Shown here: positions 1 to 7,025 of the stretch, one piece after another
Position numbering within the stretch: position 1 is the stretch's first letter
Layout of the letters: every line of letters starts with the position of its first letter
Assembly: GCA_910577095.1 (NCBI GenBank)
Contig: CAJTLY010000002.1
Span: forward strand, 1 to 64,000
Reading direction: 5' to 3'
Length of the DNA: 64,000 bases
Source: an uncultured Alphaproteobacteria bacterium
GTDB lineage: Bacteria; Pseudomonadota; Alphaproteobacteria; RF32; CAG-239
Notes under the pieces: generated by a model
The model's input: the letters and a program-made list of their open reading frames with translations, nothing else
The model's database searches: none
What the model was told of the DNA's origin: nothing
Made by a program: the position numbers and the translations under genes

Positions 1-297
1 GGAGCGAAAGTCAGCAAATCTTGGGAGTTGTCTAACGGTATGAATATCAAACCGGAAGCACGCATTGCCGCCACTTACGACCTGATGAACGATGATGTTA
101 ATTCAGTCGTTACATTGGCCAATGGTTCAGCTTATACTGTTGACGGTGAAGCTCTTGACCGTTTCGGAATGGAATTTGGTGCCGGTGTAACTGCGGAAGT
201 TAATGATAACATTGAACTTTCGCTTGGTTATGAGGGTAAATTCCGTGAGGACTACCAAGACCACACCGGATTGATTAACGCTAAATATAAGTTTTAA
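1..297 (+). CDS. Autotransporter beta-barrel, 3' end only (cut by window)
   Basis: Open in frame from the first base to a TAA at 295-297. It encodes the last 98 residues of an autotransporter translocator domain, ending in the outer-membrane signature ...AKYKF with a terminal Phe. In protein it differs from the C-terminus of the autotransporter at 24960-27713 at only four positions, while many third codon positions differ, so this is a diverged paralogue and not a fresh copy. The passenger lies outside the window. Role by family: inserts in the outer membrane and exports or displays the passenger. Confidence 0.9.
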   Translation, partial: GAKVSKSWELSNGMNIKPEARIAATYDLMNDDVNSVVTLANGSAYTVDGEALDRFGMEFGAGVTAEVNDNIELSLGYEGKFREDYQDHTGLINAKYKF

Positions 298-316
298 TAT
301 TTAACAACTGATACAA

Positions 317-352
317 ATACCCTGTGGCTAATTGGTTGCAGGGTATTTTTTA
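317..352 (+). terminator. Rho-independent terminator of the autotransporter
   Basis: Stem ATACCCTG (317-324) pairs with CAGGGTAT (339-346), followed by a T-rich run. It lies 20 bp after the autotransporter stop. Confidence 0.8.
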
Positions 353-418
353 TTCTTGTATTTTCAGTTATTTTTTATAGACTCACAAGTAAATTAATAA
401 TTTTAGAGATGAATAAAA

Positions 419-1099
419 ATGACTACTCAAGAAGATGTTTTTAACTGTGCCGGATGGAGAACCTTAAATCGTATGGGAATTTTTGCAACAATGCATCATA
501 TTTTTAGGCAAAATTATATTGACTTGGAAATGCTATTAAAAAGAATACACGATGATACAAATATGTCTCAAGAAACATTTCAAGAACAACATATCCATTT
601 GTCACAATATATTTTTAACTTTCTCGCTTCTTCTACTGCTTTAACAGATCACGCAAGAAGATTGATTGGCTTTTATGAAAAAACTGATTTACATAAAGAG
701 TATCAACAAAAAATAAAAGAATCGTTTGCTGATAATAAATTGGCTCAGTTTATTCATAAATTAAGGGATTATCAAACTCATTATCAACTTGAGTTTCCAT
801 ATCCGGTGCGTTCTTTGGATGATAATAAATCTTGGGATGTTGTTTTTATTTCCAGCGACTTCTTAAAACACCCAGAACAATGGAATGCACTATCAAAACA
901 GTTCATAGAAGAAAGCGGACAAGAAATTAATCTCAATAAAATTTTTGCAGAATATAGTAAACTAATAGATACCTTTTATATGTGGCTTTATACAGAATTA
1001 CAAATTTATCATAAAAAGGATTTTGAAGAAAGGGAAAAACTGATTAAAGAGAGTGGTATGGAAATTCCATATATACCCCTTAATCAGCCTATGTCTTAA
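419..1099 (+). CDS. Hypothetical protein, 226 aa
   Basis: I do not recognise the family. The protein is soluble, mostly alpha-helical in composition and rich in Lys, Glu, Ile and aromatics, with no signal peptide or membrane segment. The codon use is strongly AT-biased, as in the rest of 0.4-6.8 kb, in contrast to the GC-richer genes after 7 kb. Its end overlaps the end of the convergent small gene at 1089-1295 by 11 bp. First gene inside the presumed integrated element; its length and clean frame support a real gene. Confidence 0.7.
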   Translation: MTTQEDVFNCAGWRTLNRMGIFATMHHIFRQNYIDLEMLLKRIHDDTNMSQETFQEQHIHLSQYIFNFLASSTALTDHARRLIGFYEKTDLHKEYQQKIKESFADNKLAQFIHKLRDYQTHYQLEFPYPVRSLDDNKSWDVVFISSDFLKHPEQWNALSKQFIEESGQEINLNKIFAEYSKLIDTFYMWLYTELQIYHKKDFEEREKLIKESGMEIPYIPLNQPMS

Positions 1100-1295
1100 T
1101 AAATTCGTGGCATTTGTTGGGGTGTGGGCTGTAAGGACATTTTCCACCATGGGGCTTTGGGGCTTGTTTACCGCAGTAACGGCAGACATAGCCCTTTTTG
1201 TTCAACTGTTCCCTGAGCTTTTTCATCTCCAATCGGAAAACCGCCAACAAATTTGCAAGTTCTATTTTTTCGTTCGGGTCTGTTAATTTTTTCAT
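1089..1295 (-). CDS. Small zinc-ribbon-like protein, 68 aa
   Basis: An N-terminal charged helix (about residues 1-34) is followed by a Cys/His cluster: C-R-Y-C at about 38-41, then a second group with Cys, two His and another Cys. This pattern can bind one zinc. A GGGAG ribosome-binding site lies about 9 bases before the ATG. Its 3' end overlaps the convergent hypothetical gene by 11 bp. Function unknown; similar small zinc-ribbon proteins are common in mobile elements and may bind nucleic acid or a protein partner (inference). Confidence 0.65.
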   Translation of the reverse strand: MKKLTDPNEKIELANLLAVFRLEMKKLREQLNKKGYVCRYCGKQAPKPHGGKCPYSPHPNKCHEFIKT

Positions 1296-1373
1296 CGGTA
1301 ATAAACTCCCTATATTATGTTTTTATACAACTAAATCATTTAACTAATTGTCTGATTTTGCATAATATTTTAC

Positions 1374-1402
1374 TTGCAATTTATAATAGAATATGTTATA
1401 TT
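1374..1402 (+). promoter_or_regulatory. Predicted sigma70-type promoter of the structured leader
   Basis: TTGCAA (1374-1379), a 17-base spacer, TATATT (1397-1402). Predicted transcription start is near 1409, giving about 220 nt of RNA before the terminator at 1596-1628. Confidence 0.5.
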
Positions 1403-1408
1403 TAACCA

Positions 1409-1628
1409 TAATAAAAATTGATTCGATTCGTTTTTATTATAAATCACAAAATATACGAAACCGTGTACAAAGCTGTTTTTTAGCAAGGGCAGCAAAGGTT
1501 TTGTATGTTTGAAAGTGAGGTGTAATAATGTGGCTCTATACTAATGAACTGAAAATAAGTTGGTTAGAGTCGATTACATCTCAATCCAACAATCGGAGCT
1601 TCGACCCAGTGTCGAGGCTCTTTTTTTA
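1409..1628 (+). ncRNA. Candidate structured leader or small RNA with terminator
   Basis: Untranslated stretch between the predicted promoter and the DUF3768 start. Two hairpins can be drawn by eye. One is 1560-1589, TTGGTTAGAG against CTCAATCCAA with 8 of 10 pairs. The other is 1596-1620, GAGCTTCGAC against GTCGAGGCTC, a 10-bp stem with one G-U pair followed by seven T. This is the architecture of an attenuator or riboswitch leader, or of an independent small RNA. A possible start codon at 1528 with a good GAGGTG site reads in frame through the terminator into the DUF3768 gene, so a translated leader is also possible. No known RNA family recognised. Confidence 0.45.
1596..1628 (+). terminator. 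Strong intrinsic terminator 16 bp upstream of the DUF3768 start
   Basis: Ten-base stem (1596-1605 with 1611-1620, one G-U pair), 5-base loop CCAGT, then TTTTTTTATTTT. Its place just before a start codon suggests conditional termination. Confidence 0.75.
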
Positions 1629-1644
1629 TTTTAAAGGTAAGAAA

Positions 1645-1968
1645 ATGAATATTGAAAAAATAAGGCAATTAAATGATACGTTTCGCGAGTCATTTAATGG
1701 TGGACGGGTAGTTATTACCCCTTGCGTGCAATCACTAACCGATGATGACAGAAAAGAACTTTTGAAACAAGTTCAGGAGTTTGATAATTTTACCGAGGAC
1801 AACGACCCCTACGGAGAACACGACTTCGGTGCAATAAATTTCAAAAATGATACGTATTTCTGGAAAATTGACTATTACGACACCGATTATAATTATTTCA
1901 GTCCTGACCCCAGCGATTCAAATGTCACAATCAGAGTGCTTACCATAATGCGGGGAGATGAATATTGA
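1645..1968 (+). CDS. DUF3768 family protein, 107 aa
   Basis: The protein shows the DUF3768 hallmarks: an N-terminal I-R-x-L-N-D helix, then D-N-D-P-Y-G-E-H-D-F-G-A, W-K-I-D-Y-Y-D and a C-terminal R-V-L-T-I-M. DUF3768 proteins are typical of plasmids and integrative elements of Alphaproteobacteria; their function is unknown. Start chosen at 1645, where family similarity begins; an upstream in-frame ATG at 1528 would make the protein cross a terminator. The stop TGA (1966-1968) overlaps the TTG start of the next gene, so the two are translationally coupled. Confidence 0.85.
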   Translation: MNIEKIRQLNDTFRESFNGGRVVITPCVQSLTDDDRKELLKQVQEFDNFTEDNDPYGEHDFGAINFKNDTYFWKIDYYDTDYNYFSPDPSDSNVTIRVLTIMRGDEY

Positions 1969-2489
1969 CAGCAGTTATAAATCAGGGATTTACCTATTTA
2001 TGCGGCTGTTTTGCAAGCGTTATCTCTACAACGAAAGCCATAAATGGAATAAAGCACCTCAAAACCGATTACCAAAGGGAACTCCTGCATACCCTTTATG
2101 AACATTTAGACAATTGCCGAGAATTGCTTGATGTTCACAAAACAGGCACAACCAATGCACAACTAGAAGACTATCTTTTTTGCATTGGTGAAAAGTTAAA
2201 GATTGATTTCGGTATATCCATTAAGGTTTCCCGCCCTCTGTTAAGAAAGAAAATATCGGTTGATGAAGTGATAAACCAGATTAAACAATACTCGGAAATG
2301 CCTGACACTGCCGTTTTAATCGGTCTAGAGGGCAAATATTCACATTGGACAACCGTTGACAAGGTTAGGAGTTCAATCAAACTCCTTGACAGCGGCAGTA
2401 TAAAACAAATCCCAATCCGCAACATTCCGCAAATTCACCAAATCAGCAAGAATGACGTATATGTTATCAAAGCGAGGGTATGCAAATGA
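1965..2489 (+). CDS. Papain/C39-like fold protein of unknown function, 174 aa
   Basis: Starts with TTG (1965-1967) after a GGGGAG site and overlaps the DUF3768 stop. An N-terminal C-G-C (residues 13-15), a late Y-S-H-W-T-T-V with His127, and L-L-D-S-G-S with Asp142 match the Cys...His...Asp order of papain-like C39 peptidases. There is no signal peptide or membrane segment. Whether it cleaves a peptide is unproved. Coupling to DUF3768 upstream and to a 56-aa ORF and a recombinase downstream suggests a shared role in the element. Confidence 0.6.
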   Translation: MTAVINQGFTYLCGCFASVISTTKAINGIKHLKTDYQRELLHTLYEHLDNCRELLDVHKTGTTNAQLEDYLFCIGEKLKIDFGISIKVSRPLLRKKISVDEVINQIKQYSEMPDTAVLIGLEGKYSHWTTVDKVRSSIKLLDSGSIKQIPIRNIPQIHQISKNDVYVIKARVCK

Positions 2490-2656
2490 ATAACAATATA
2501 CAAACTTATTCATTAAACATTCAACCTATTGAAAATAAACATTTTTCAAGCTGCTACAATTCTGCAACATTAAAAATATGCGAATATTTATTTAAATATA
2601 CAAGAAATTTATTCATTATCGAGGAGATAAAAAATGATAAACCGTGCAATTATTGA
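2486..2656 (+). CDS. Small ORF, 56 aa, coupled on both sides
   Basis: ATG at 2486 overlaps the stop of the preceding gene (ATGA). The frame ends at 2656, 23 bp inside the following recombinase gene. The peptide is AT-rich and has no recognisable domain. It could be a real coupled gene, the vestige of an N-terminal recombinase domain in another frame, or a ribosome carrier that lets translation reach the recombinase start. No better support than position. Confidence 0.35.
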   Translation: MNNNIQTYSLNIQPIENKHFSSCYNSATLKICEYLFKYTRNLFIIEEIKNDKPCNY

Positions 2657-3212
2657 TGACAAAAAACTAAAGCAAATCTTTCAATATATTGAAACCTTAC
2701 AGAACCACCGACAGATAAAAATGATGTTTCAGCTTAGCTTTATGGGATTACGCTGTATAAATTTTTGTTATTTACAAGTCAAAGATATTCAAAATGACGA
2801 CTTATCCATCAAAAACATCATAGAGCTTTCTGCTAATAAAAACAAAGGTCAGAAAAAAGCCCGCTACTACTTAAACTCCAAATTACGGTCAGAATTAAAG
2901 GAATACATACAATGGCTCTCATCAAAAAAGAAAATCACATTTGACACATATTTATTTACATCGCAAAAAACAGGAAAGCCCTATCTTAGAAATTCTCTCA
3001 GCCGAATTTTCAGTAATATTTATAATATCTTCGGTTTAGAGTGTTCAACGCACTATGGACGGCGGCATTTTATCACTGAGAATTTGACTGCTGGGGTTGA
3101 TATTACGACCGTTAAAACTCTTGTCAACCATAGTAATATCCAAACTATTGCCCTTTATTACAATACTAATGATAAGTTACTGAGCAATGTTGTCGAGCGG
3201 ATAAAAATATAG
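2634..3212 (+). CDS. Short tyrosine recombinase (FimB/FimE-sized), 192 aa
   Basis: Catalytic domain of the phage-integrase family alone. Motifs in order: G-L-R with Arg40; a Lys-rich beta-hairpin (about 68-77); H140-x-x-R143 in T-H-Y-G-R-R-H; H166 in V-N-H-S; nucleophile candidate Tyr175/176 in L-Y-Y-N. No N-terminal core-binding domain, as in FimB/FimE (about 200 aa), which invert short DNA segments. Good ribosome-binding site GAGGAG before ATG 2634. Likely role: site-specific inversion or excision within the element, distinct from the large serine recombinase at 5270. Confidence 0.85.
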   Translation: MINRAIIDDKKLKQIFQYIETLQNHRQIKMMFQLSFMGLRCINFCYLQVKDIQNDDLSIKNIIELSANKNKGQKKARYYLNSKLRSELKEYIQWLSSKKKITFDTYLFTSQKTGKPYLRNSLSRIFSNIYNIFGLECSTHYGRRHFITENLTAGVDITTVKTLVNHSNIQTIALYYNTNDKLLSNVVERIKI

Positions 3213-3236
3213 GCGGTCAGCCGAAACTAACCGCCA
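3210..3236. terminator. Hairpin between convergent recombinase and Rep genes
   Basis: GGCGGTCAG pairs with CTAACCGCC (8 of 9) directly at the end of the recombinase gene. The T-run is poor, so it is a weak or factor-assisted terminator. Confidence 0.45.
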
Positions 3237-3241
3237 AATAA

Positions 3242-3994
3242 TTAATTCCCATTTTCAATGTCACTAATAATATTGCGTAAAACCTCCTTTCCTTTACCTC
3301 CCGCAAAAGCCAAATCGTATATTTTGAAGCGTTTTAGATGAGTGAAGTTTGTATAAATTGCCTTATACGTCATACTCGTATTTTTTAGTCCGACGGTTAA
3401 ATCTCTTCTCGTAAATGTTCTTTTCCCGCCAAATAAGGCTTTAAAGCTGTATTGAATAGCAGACTCTAAATCATACTGAGGTCTAACAACGAAAGGTCTG
3501 ATACGACTTTGAAGAAAGTATTTTTTTATTCGTTTTGATAATTTTGATTTCTCCCAACGTGTCAAAGCTCGAAAAAATATTCCGTGAATATGCGGTGTCA
3601 TCAAAGTACCGTCTTGTTGAAAAGATAGCCGTGGAAATTCATCTAAAGCGACATTGGCAATATAATCATAACCTTTGAAAATCTTTTTTATTTTCTTCTG
3701 AAATGGCTTATATTGAAAATCCCAGTTATTCTGCCCAAAGTTATACTCATCGACAACAATCGTAAACATTGAGATATTACTGTTTCCAGTAATTGGTTCT
3801 ATGTATGAAAAAGCAACGTCTGAAAAGTTTTTAAGAGAAAGAGGTTGCATCATTCCAAAACCGTTTGGGCGATTAACATATCTTATTGATTGGCATTTAC
3901 GGTAAACATCCTTAACGTATAAATCGATAGCTCTTGTTACTTTTCTGAGTTGTAAATTTGCATTATGTTCAAATTTTTCGGAGAAAGTTTTCAT
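3242..3994 (-). CDS. HUH endonuclease / Rep-like protein, 250 aa
   Basis: The HUH motif is T-P-H135-I-H137-G-I-F-F, two metal-binding His around one hydrophobic residue. It is followed by A-I-Q-Y182-S-F-K185, a Y-x-x-K motif suited to the nicking Tyr and helper Lys of rolling-circle Rep proteins. Such enzymes nick single strands at a hairpin origin and start replication or transfer. A perfect inverted repeat lies 80 bp upstream (4074-4096). The gene is AT-rich like its neighbours. The rest of the protein is not close to any Rep subfamily I know, so replication versus transposition is undecided. Confidence 0.7.
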   Translation of the reverse strand: MKTFSEKFEHNANLQLRKVTRAIDLYVKDVYRKCQSIRYVNRPNGFGMMQPLSLKNFSDVAFSYIEPITGNSNISMFTIVVDEYNFGQNNWDFQYKPFQKKIKKIFKGYDYIANVALDEFPRLSFQQDGTLMTPHIHGIFFRALTRWEKSKLSKRIKKYFLQSRIRPFVVRPQYDLESAIQYSFKALFGGKRTFTRRDLTVGLKNTSMTYKAIYTNFTHLKRFKIYDLAFAGGKGKEVLRNIISDIENGN

Positions 3995-4073
3995 TTAACA
4001 TTCCTTTACTTCATTGATTTAACTGCATTATATTTGAGTTATGTTTGTATACATATATTTGCAGTTTTCACTA

Positions 4074-4096
4074 AAAACGTTGTAATACAACGTTTT
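4074..4096. repeat. Perfect 11-bp inverted repeat upstream of the Rep-like gene
   Basis: AAAACGTTGTA, one base, TACAACGTTTT. It could form a short hairpin or bind a dimeric protein. Its place, 80 bp before the rep start, makes it a candidate nick site/origin or a rep operator. Confidence 0.55.
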
Positions 4097-4104
4097 GAAA
4101 AATA

Positions 4105-4127
4105 GGAGGAAGCCTTGGGCTTCCCCC
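4105..4127 (-). terminator. Terminator of the acidic-protein gene
   Basis: GGAGGAAGCC pairs with GGCTTCCCCC around a 3-base loop; on the minus strand it is followed by TATTTTTC. It separates the gene ending at 4134 from rep. Confidence 0.7.
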
Positions 4128-4133
4128 AAAGTT

Positions 4134-4871
4134 TTACAATTTCTTAAATTTGGATACACTAAGCTTTTGGAGTAAAAAAATATCTGTGCTTTTGTACACA
4201 TTATTCCCGTTTACCCAAATAACATAATTTTTATCCTTGATGTTATTCGACTGAAAGAATTTGACGGTTTTATCTCCCAAAGACTGTTTTTGATATTCGG
4301 AAGCCGACGTCTTGGCATCAGCATTATTATTGTCATCCTCGGCAATATCATCATCTGCCTCATCTTCATCCTCATCGTCTTCTTCAGTATTTTCGTCATC
4401 ATCCCCAAAGGGCAGCTCAGGCTGTTTGTCATCTTCATCGTCATTATCTTCTTCATTTTCCCCTGTATCGTTTTGATTGCTTAAGCGAAAATTAGCAAAA
4501 TAATCAATTCCATATTGACTTAAGTTTTTTTCAGCCGTGTCCAAATCAAAGCTCAAACTGTCAAACCGTTTCAAAACCCTAACATACGTTCTGATTCTTG
4601 CTTTAACACGTTCGTCATTGCATTTATCAGATACCCCTAGTGCTAGCATTAAAATCATTTTCATCGGTTTTTTCACCTTGTATTTAATACCTGCCTTTGT
4701 ACATCTTTTTTTGATTAGCTTCGGGTTGTAATGAAGATAAATGTCATAACAACCAAGAATAGCTTTTTGTATATGTTTTCGTCCTTTTAACTCAATTTTA
4801 TCAAAAGCTTCAAAAGCCTTTTTAATATTTGTGAACTTTTCTTTGAGTTCTTCTTTAGTAAATTCTGTCAT
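4134..4871 (-). CDS. Hypothetical protein with long acidic region, 245 aa
   Basis: An N-terminal Lys-rich helical domain (about 1-135) is followed by an extreme Asp/Glu run (about 140-190) and a C-terminal domain of about 60 residues. Start chosen at 4871 because GGGAG lies just upstream; the longer frame to 4901 has no ribosome-binding site. Acidic low-complexity stretches occur in DNA mimics, histone-like chaperones and some phage or element proteins, but no function can be assigned. It overlaps the small ORF 4855-5019 by 17 bp. Confidence 0.65.
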   Translation of the reverse strand: MTEFTKEELKEKFTNIKKAFEAFDKIELKGRKHIQKAILGCYDIYLHYNPKLIKKRCTKAGIKYKVKKPMKMILMLALGVSDKCNDERVKARIRTYVRVLKRFDSLSFDLDTAEKNLSQYGIDYFANFRLSNQNDTGENEEDNDDEDDKQPELPFGDDDENTEEDDEDEDEADDDIAEDDNNNADAKTSASEYQKQSLGDKTVKFFQSNNIKDKNYVIWVNGNNVYKSTDIFLLQKLSVSKFKKL

Positions 4872-5019
4872 CAGAATTCTCCCTATTTTCTTTATCCGCA
4901 TAGTAGAGAGTGAGGTAAAGTTTTAATAAACGGTCATAGATAGCCAGAGCTTCGTCGTCAGACAAAACTTCATTAGGATACCACGATTTTATTATATCAA
5001 CTTTTTTCATCTCTACCAT
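4855..5019 (-). CDS. Small ORF, 54 aa, upstream of and coupled to the acidic protein
   Basis: Reads M-V-E-M-K-K-V-D and ends D-D-R-I-Y; an alternative start is the second ATG at 5010. The peptide contains a Trp-Tyr-Pro and a charged amphipathic helix. The start of the acidic-protein gene lies 17 bp before its stop, the usual sign of translational coupling. No family recognised. Codon use is like the neighbours and there is no competing frame. Confidence 0.5.
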   Translation of the reverse strand: MVEMKKVDIIKSWYPNEVLSDDEALAIYDRLLKLYLTLYYADKENRENSDDRIY

Positions 5020-5228
5020 TTAGACAAAATTAAAACACAGTCGCTTGACTGGAAAGACAACTCATTTGCCTTACAAGATGAACACTAAATTAAACATTAT
5101 TAGCTGAAAACTTGTTTGTTTCCAACGATTTTACCTGATTATTAGAATTATCTAACGATATTAAAACAATTATTGAATAAATCTTATAATCATTATTAGA
5201 AACAAATAAATTGCTTGTTTTGTCTAAA
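5019..5228. promoter_or_regulatory. Divergent intergenic region with paired inverted sites and three direct repeats
   Basis: TTTAGACAAAA at 5019-5029 and its reverse complement at 5218-5228 sit at the two edges of the space between the small minus-strand ORF and the serine recombinase. Between them ATTATTAG occurs three times (5096, 5138, 5192). The layout suits operators for two divergent promoters or accessory recombinase sites. No protein is identified for it. Confidence 0.4.
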
Positions 5229-5269
5229 ATTGCATAATATTATTGTTTTTAACAATTGGAGTTTTGAAA

Positions 5270-6877
5270 ATGATAACAGCGGCTATCCTATGTCGAAGGG
5301 TTTCGACGGTTATGCAAGAGCGCGAAGGAACATCCCTTCTGAATCAGTTAGAAATACTGACAGAATATTGTCAAAGAAAGGGGCTGACTATAATTAAAGA
5401 TGCAGAAATAGTTGAAAGCAGCACCAAAGGGGAACGCAAAAAATTTATGGAAGTAATAAAATTCTGCCAACAACAACGTGGTGGTGTTGCTTTGGTATGT
5501 TTGAAGACTGACAGACTGTTTCGCAACTTTAAGAATTACACAATGATTGATGAAATGCGAAAAAGCGGGCAGCTTGAACTTCATCTAATCCAAGAAAATT
5601 TGATACTGAATAAAGATTCTAAAGCCGGAGACTTAACCATACTCGGTTTAAATGTCGTTATGGCTCAAAACTATGCACTTAGTCTACGAGATAATGTAGT
5701 CTATGGGATGGACTACTCAGTCAATCAAGGACGGTGTATGTCGAAAGCTCCGGCGGGCTATTTAAATATAAGGACATCAGACGGGAAAGCCGCCGTCATT
5801 ATCGATGACGAACGGGCACCGATTATTCAGAAGCTTTTTGAACAATATGCAACGGGGCTTTATTCGGTTAAGGATATGATGAAAAAATGTAAAGAATGGG
5901 GGCTTATCAGCCGTTTTTCAGGAAAGCCGTTTGATACAAGTACGATTCACCGCATACTAAACAACAGATTTTACATTGGGGAAATGTTATATAAAAACCA
6001 GTGGTACAAACATAATTACGAAACTTTAATCGCTCCCGCTCTGTTTAAAACGTGTCAGGACATTATGCACGGTCGTAAACCGGAAGAACCAAAACATTTC
6101 AAAACCACCGAAAAGCCCTTTATTTTTCGGGGATTAATAACTTGCGGAGAATGTGGTTGTATGATTAGTAGTGACCGTAAAATAAAACCCAGCGGCAAAG
6201 AATACGTTTACCTCAAATGTTCGCATTTCAAAGGGAACTGCAAAAATCCGCAGGTTAACGAAAATGTCGTTTTGAAACAAATCGAAGACGAATTGAAAAA
6301 CTTGTCCGCACCGCAAGAGATAATGAGCTATCTCAGGTCAGATATGGAGAAAATTATAAACCGACAGAATGAAATTCATAACCGAGAAGTAAAAGCCATT
6401 CGCAAGAAATACGATGACTGTCAGGAACAAATTAAATACTTGCGGTCACTACTGCTTAAAAAGGAAATTACACCGGAAGAATACCGTGATATGAATGAAG
6501 ACCTCAAAAAAGAACAATACGAACTCGAGGGAAAGTCGGAACTGCTGACCGAAGCCGATGAAAAATTTTCAATCGCAGTCGCCACCATACTTTCCTTGGG
6601 TAATAATGCGTACCAAATCTTCCAGAGTTCGAAAGTAGAAACAAAAAGAGAGATTTTACACATCTTACTTTCGAACTTGAAATTGCAAGACCGCAAAATC
6701 TCTTATACCCTTAGAAAACCTTACGATTACATCAGGTCTTTAAACAAAAAAACACCCTCCAAATCGGAAGGTGTTGCAATTGGTGATCCCAACGAGGTTC
6801 GAACTCGTGTTACCGCCGTGAGAGGGCGATGTCCTAGACCACTAGACGATGGGACCGTGTTTTGTTTGTGCTTTTAA
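5270..6877 (+). CDS. Large serine recombinase (integrase), 535 aa
   Basis: The resolvase domain (1-150) has the catalytic C-R-R-V-S12-T-x-x-Q and a T-D-R-L-F-R motif near residue 80. A recombinase domain (about 165-280) is followed by a zinc ribbon with C-G-E-C-G-C near 298 and a later Cys pair, then a coiled-coil with E/K-rich heptads (about 360-450). Start at 5270 (GGAG upstream; the first motif begins at once). The last about 35 codons run antisense through the tRNA-Glu terminator and the whole tRNA, so the true C-terminus is a by-product of the insertion site. It is the likely integrase of the 0.4-6.8 kb element and acts on an att site at the tRNA 3' end. Confidence 0.92.
   Translation: MITAAILCRRVSTVMQEREGTSLLNQLEILTEYCQRKGLTIIKDAEIVESSTKGERKKFMEVIKFCQQQRGGVALVCLKTDRLFRNFKNYTMIDEMRKSGQLELHLIQENLILNKDSKAGDLTILGLNVVMAQNYALSLRDNVVYGMDYSVNQGRCMSKAPAGYLNIRTSDGKAAVIIDDERAPIIQKLFEQYATGLYSVKDMMKKCKEWGLISRFSGKPFDTSTIHRILNNRFYIGEMLYKNQWYKHNYETLIAPALFKTCQDIMHGRKPEEPKHFKTTEKPFIFRGLITCGECGCMISSDRKIKPSGKEYVYLKCSHFKGNCKNPQVNENVVLKQIEDELKNLSAPQEIMSYLRSDMEKIINRQNEIHNREVKAIRKKYDDCQEQIKYLRSLLLKKEITPEEYRDMNEDLKKEQYELEGKSELLTEADEKFSIAVATILSLGNNAYQIFQSSKVETKREILHILLSNLKLQDRKISYTLRKPYDYIRSLNKKTPSKSEGVAIGDPNEVRTRVTAVRGRCPRPLDDGTVFCLCF
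6744..6775 (-). terminator. Terminator of tRNA-Glu, inside the recombinase frame
   Basis: On the minus strand AACACCTTCC pairs with GGAGGGTGTT (one G-U pair), followed by seven T. It lies 5 bp after the tRNA CCA end. Confidence 0.8.
6781..6856 (-). tRNA. tRNA-Glu (anticodon CTC)
   Basis: The cloverleaf is complete. Acceptor GGTCCCA pairs with TGGGATC, T-arm ACGAG-TTCGAAC-CTCGT, anticodon loop CTCTCAC with anticodon CTC, discriminator A and an encoded CCA at 6783-6781. It is wholly overlapped on the opposite strand by the 3' end of the serine recombinase gene, as expected if the tRNA 3' end is the chromosomal attachment site. Confidence 0.9.
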
Positions 6878-7025
6878 CCCATATTTTCGTTTTTGGCAAG
6901 CTTTTTTATTAAATTTGCATCACTATCGGCAAAAGATTTTAATCAAAAACCTCTTTCTACAGCAACATGGCAACCCTTCAAACATTCGCCGCAGCCTTAT
7001 CCGCCCTGCCGAGACAACGGCATGA

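Noticed and set aside
980..994. Short DNA similarity between 980-994 and 1528-1542 (both read M-W-L-Y-T)
   Set aside because: Only about 15 bases with no extension on either side; too short to claim a duplication.
1528..1644. Upstream in-frame start for the DUF3768 gene
   Set aside because: Family similarity begins at 1645 and the extension would cross a strong terminator; kept only as a possible leader peptide.
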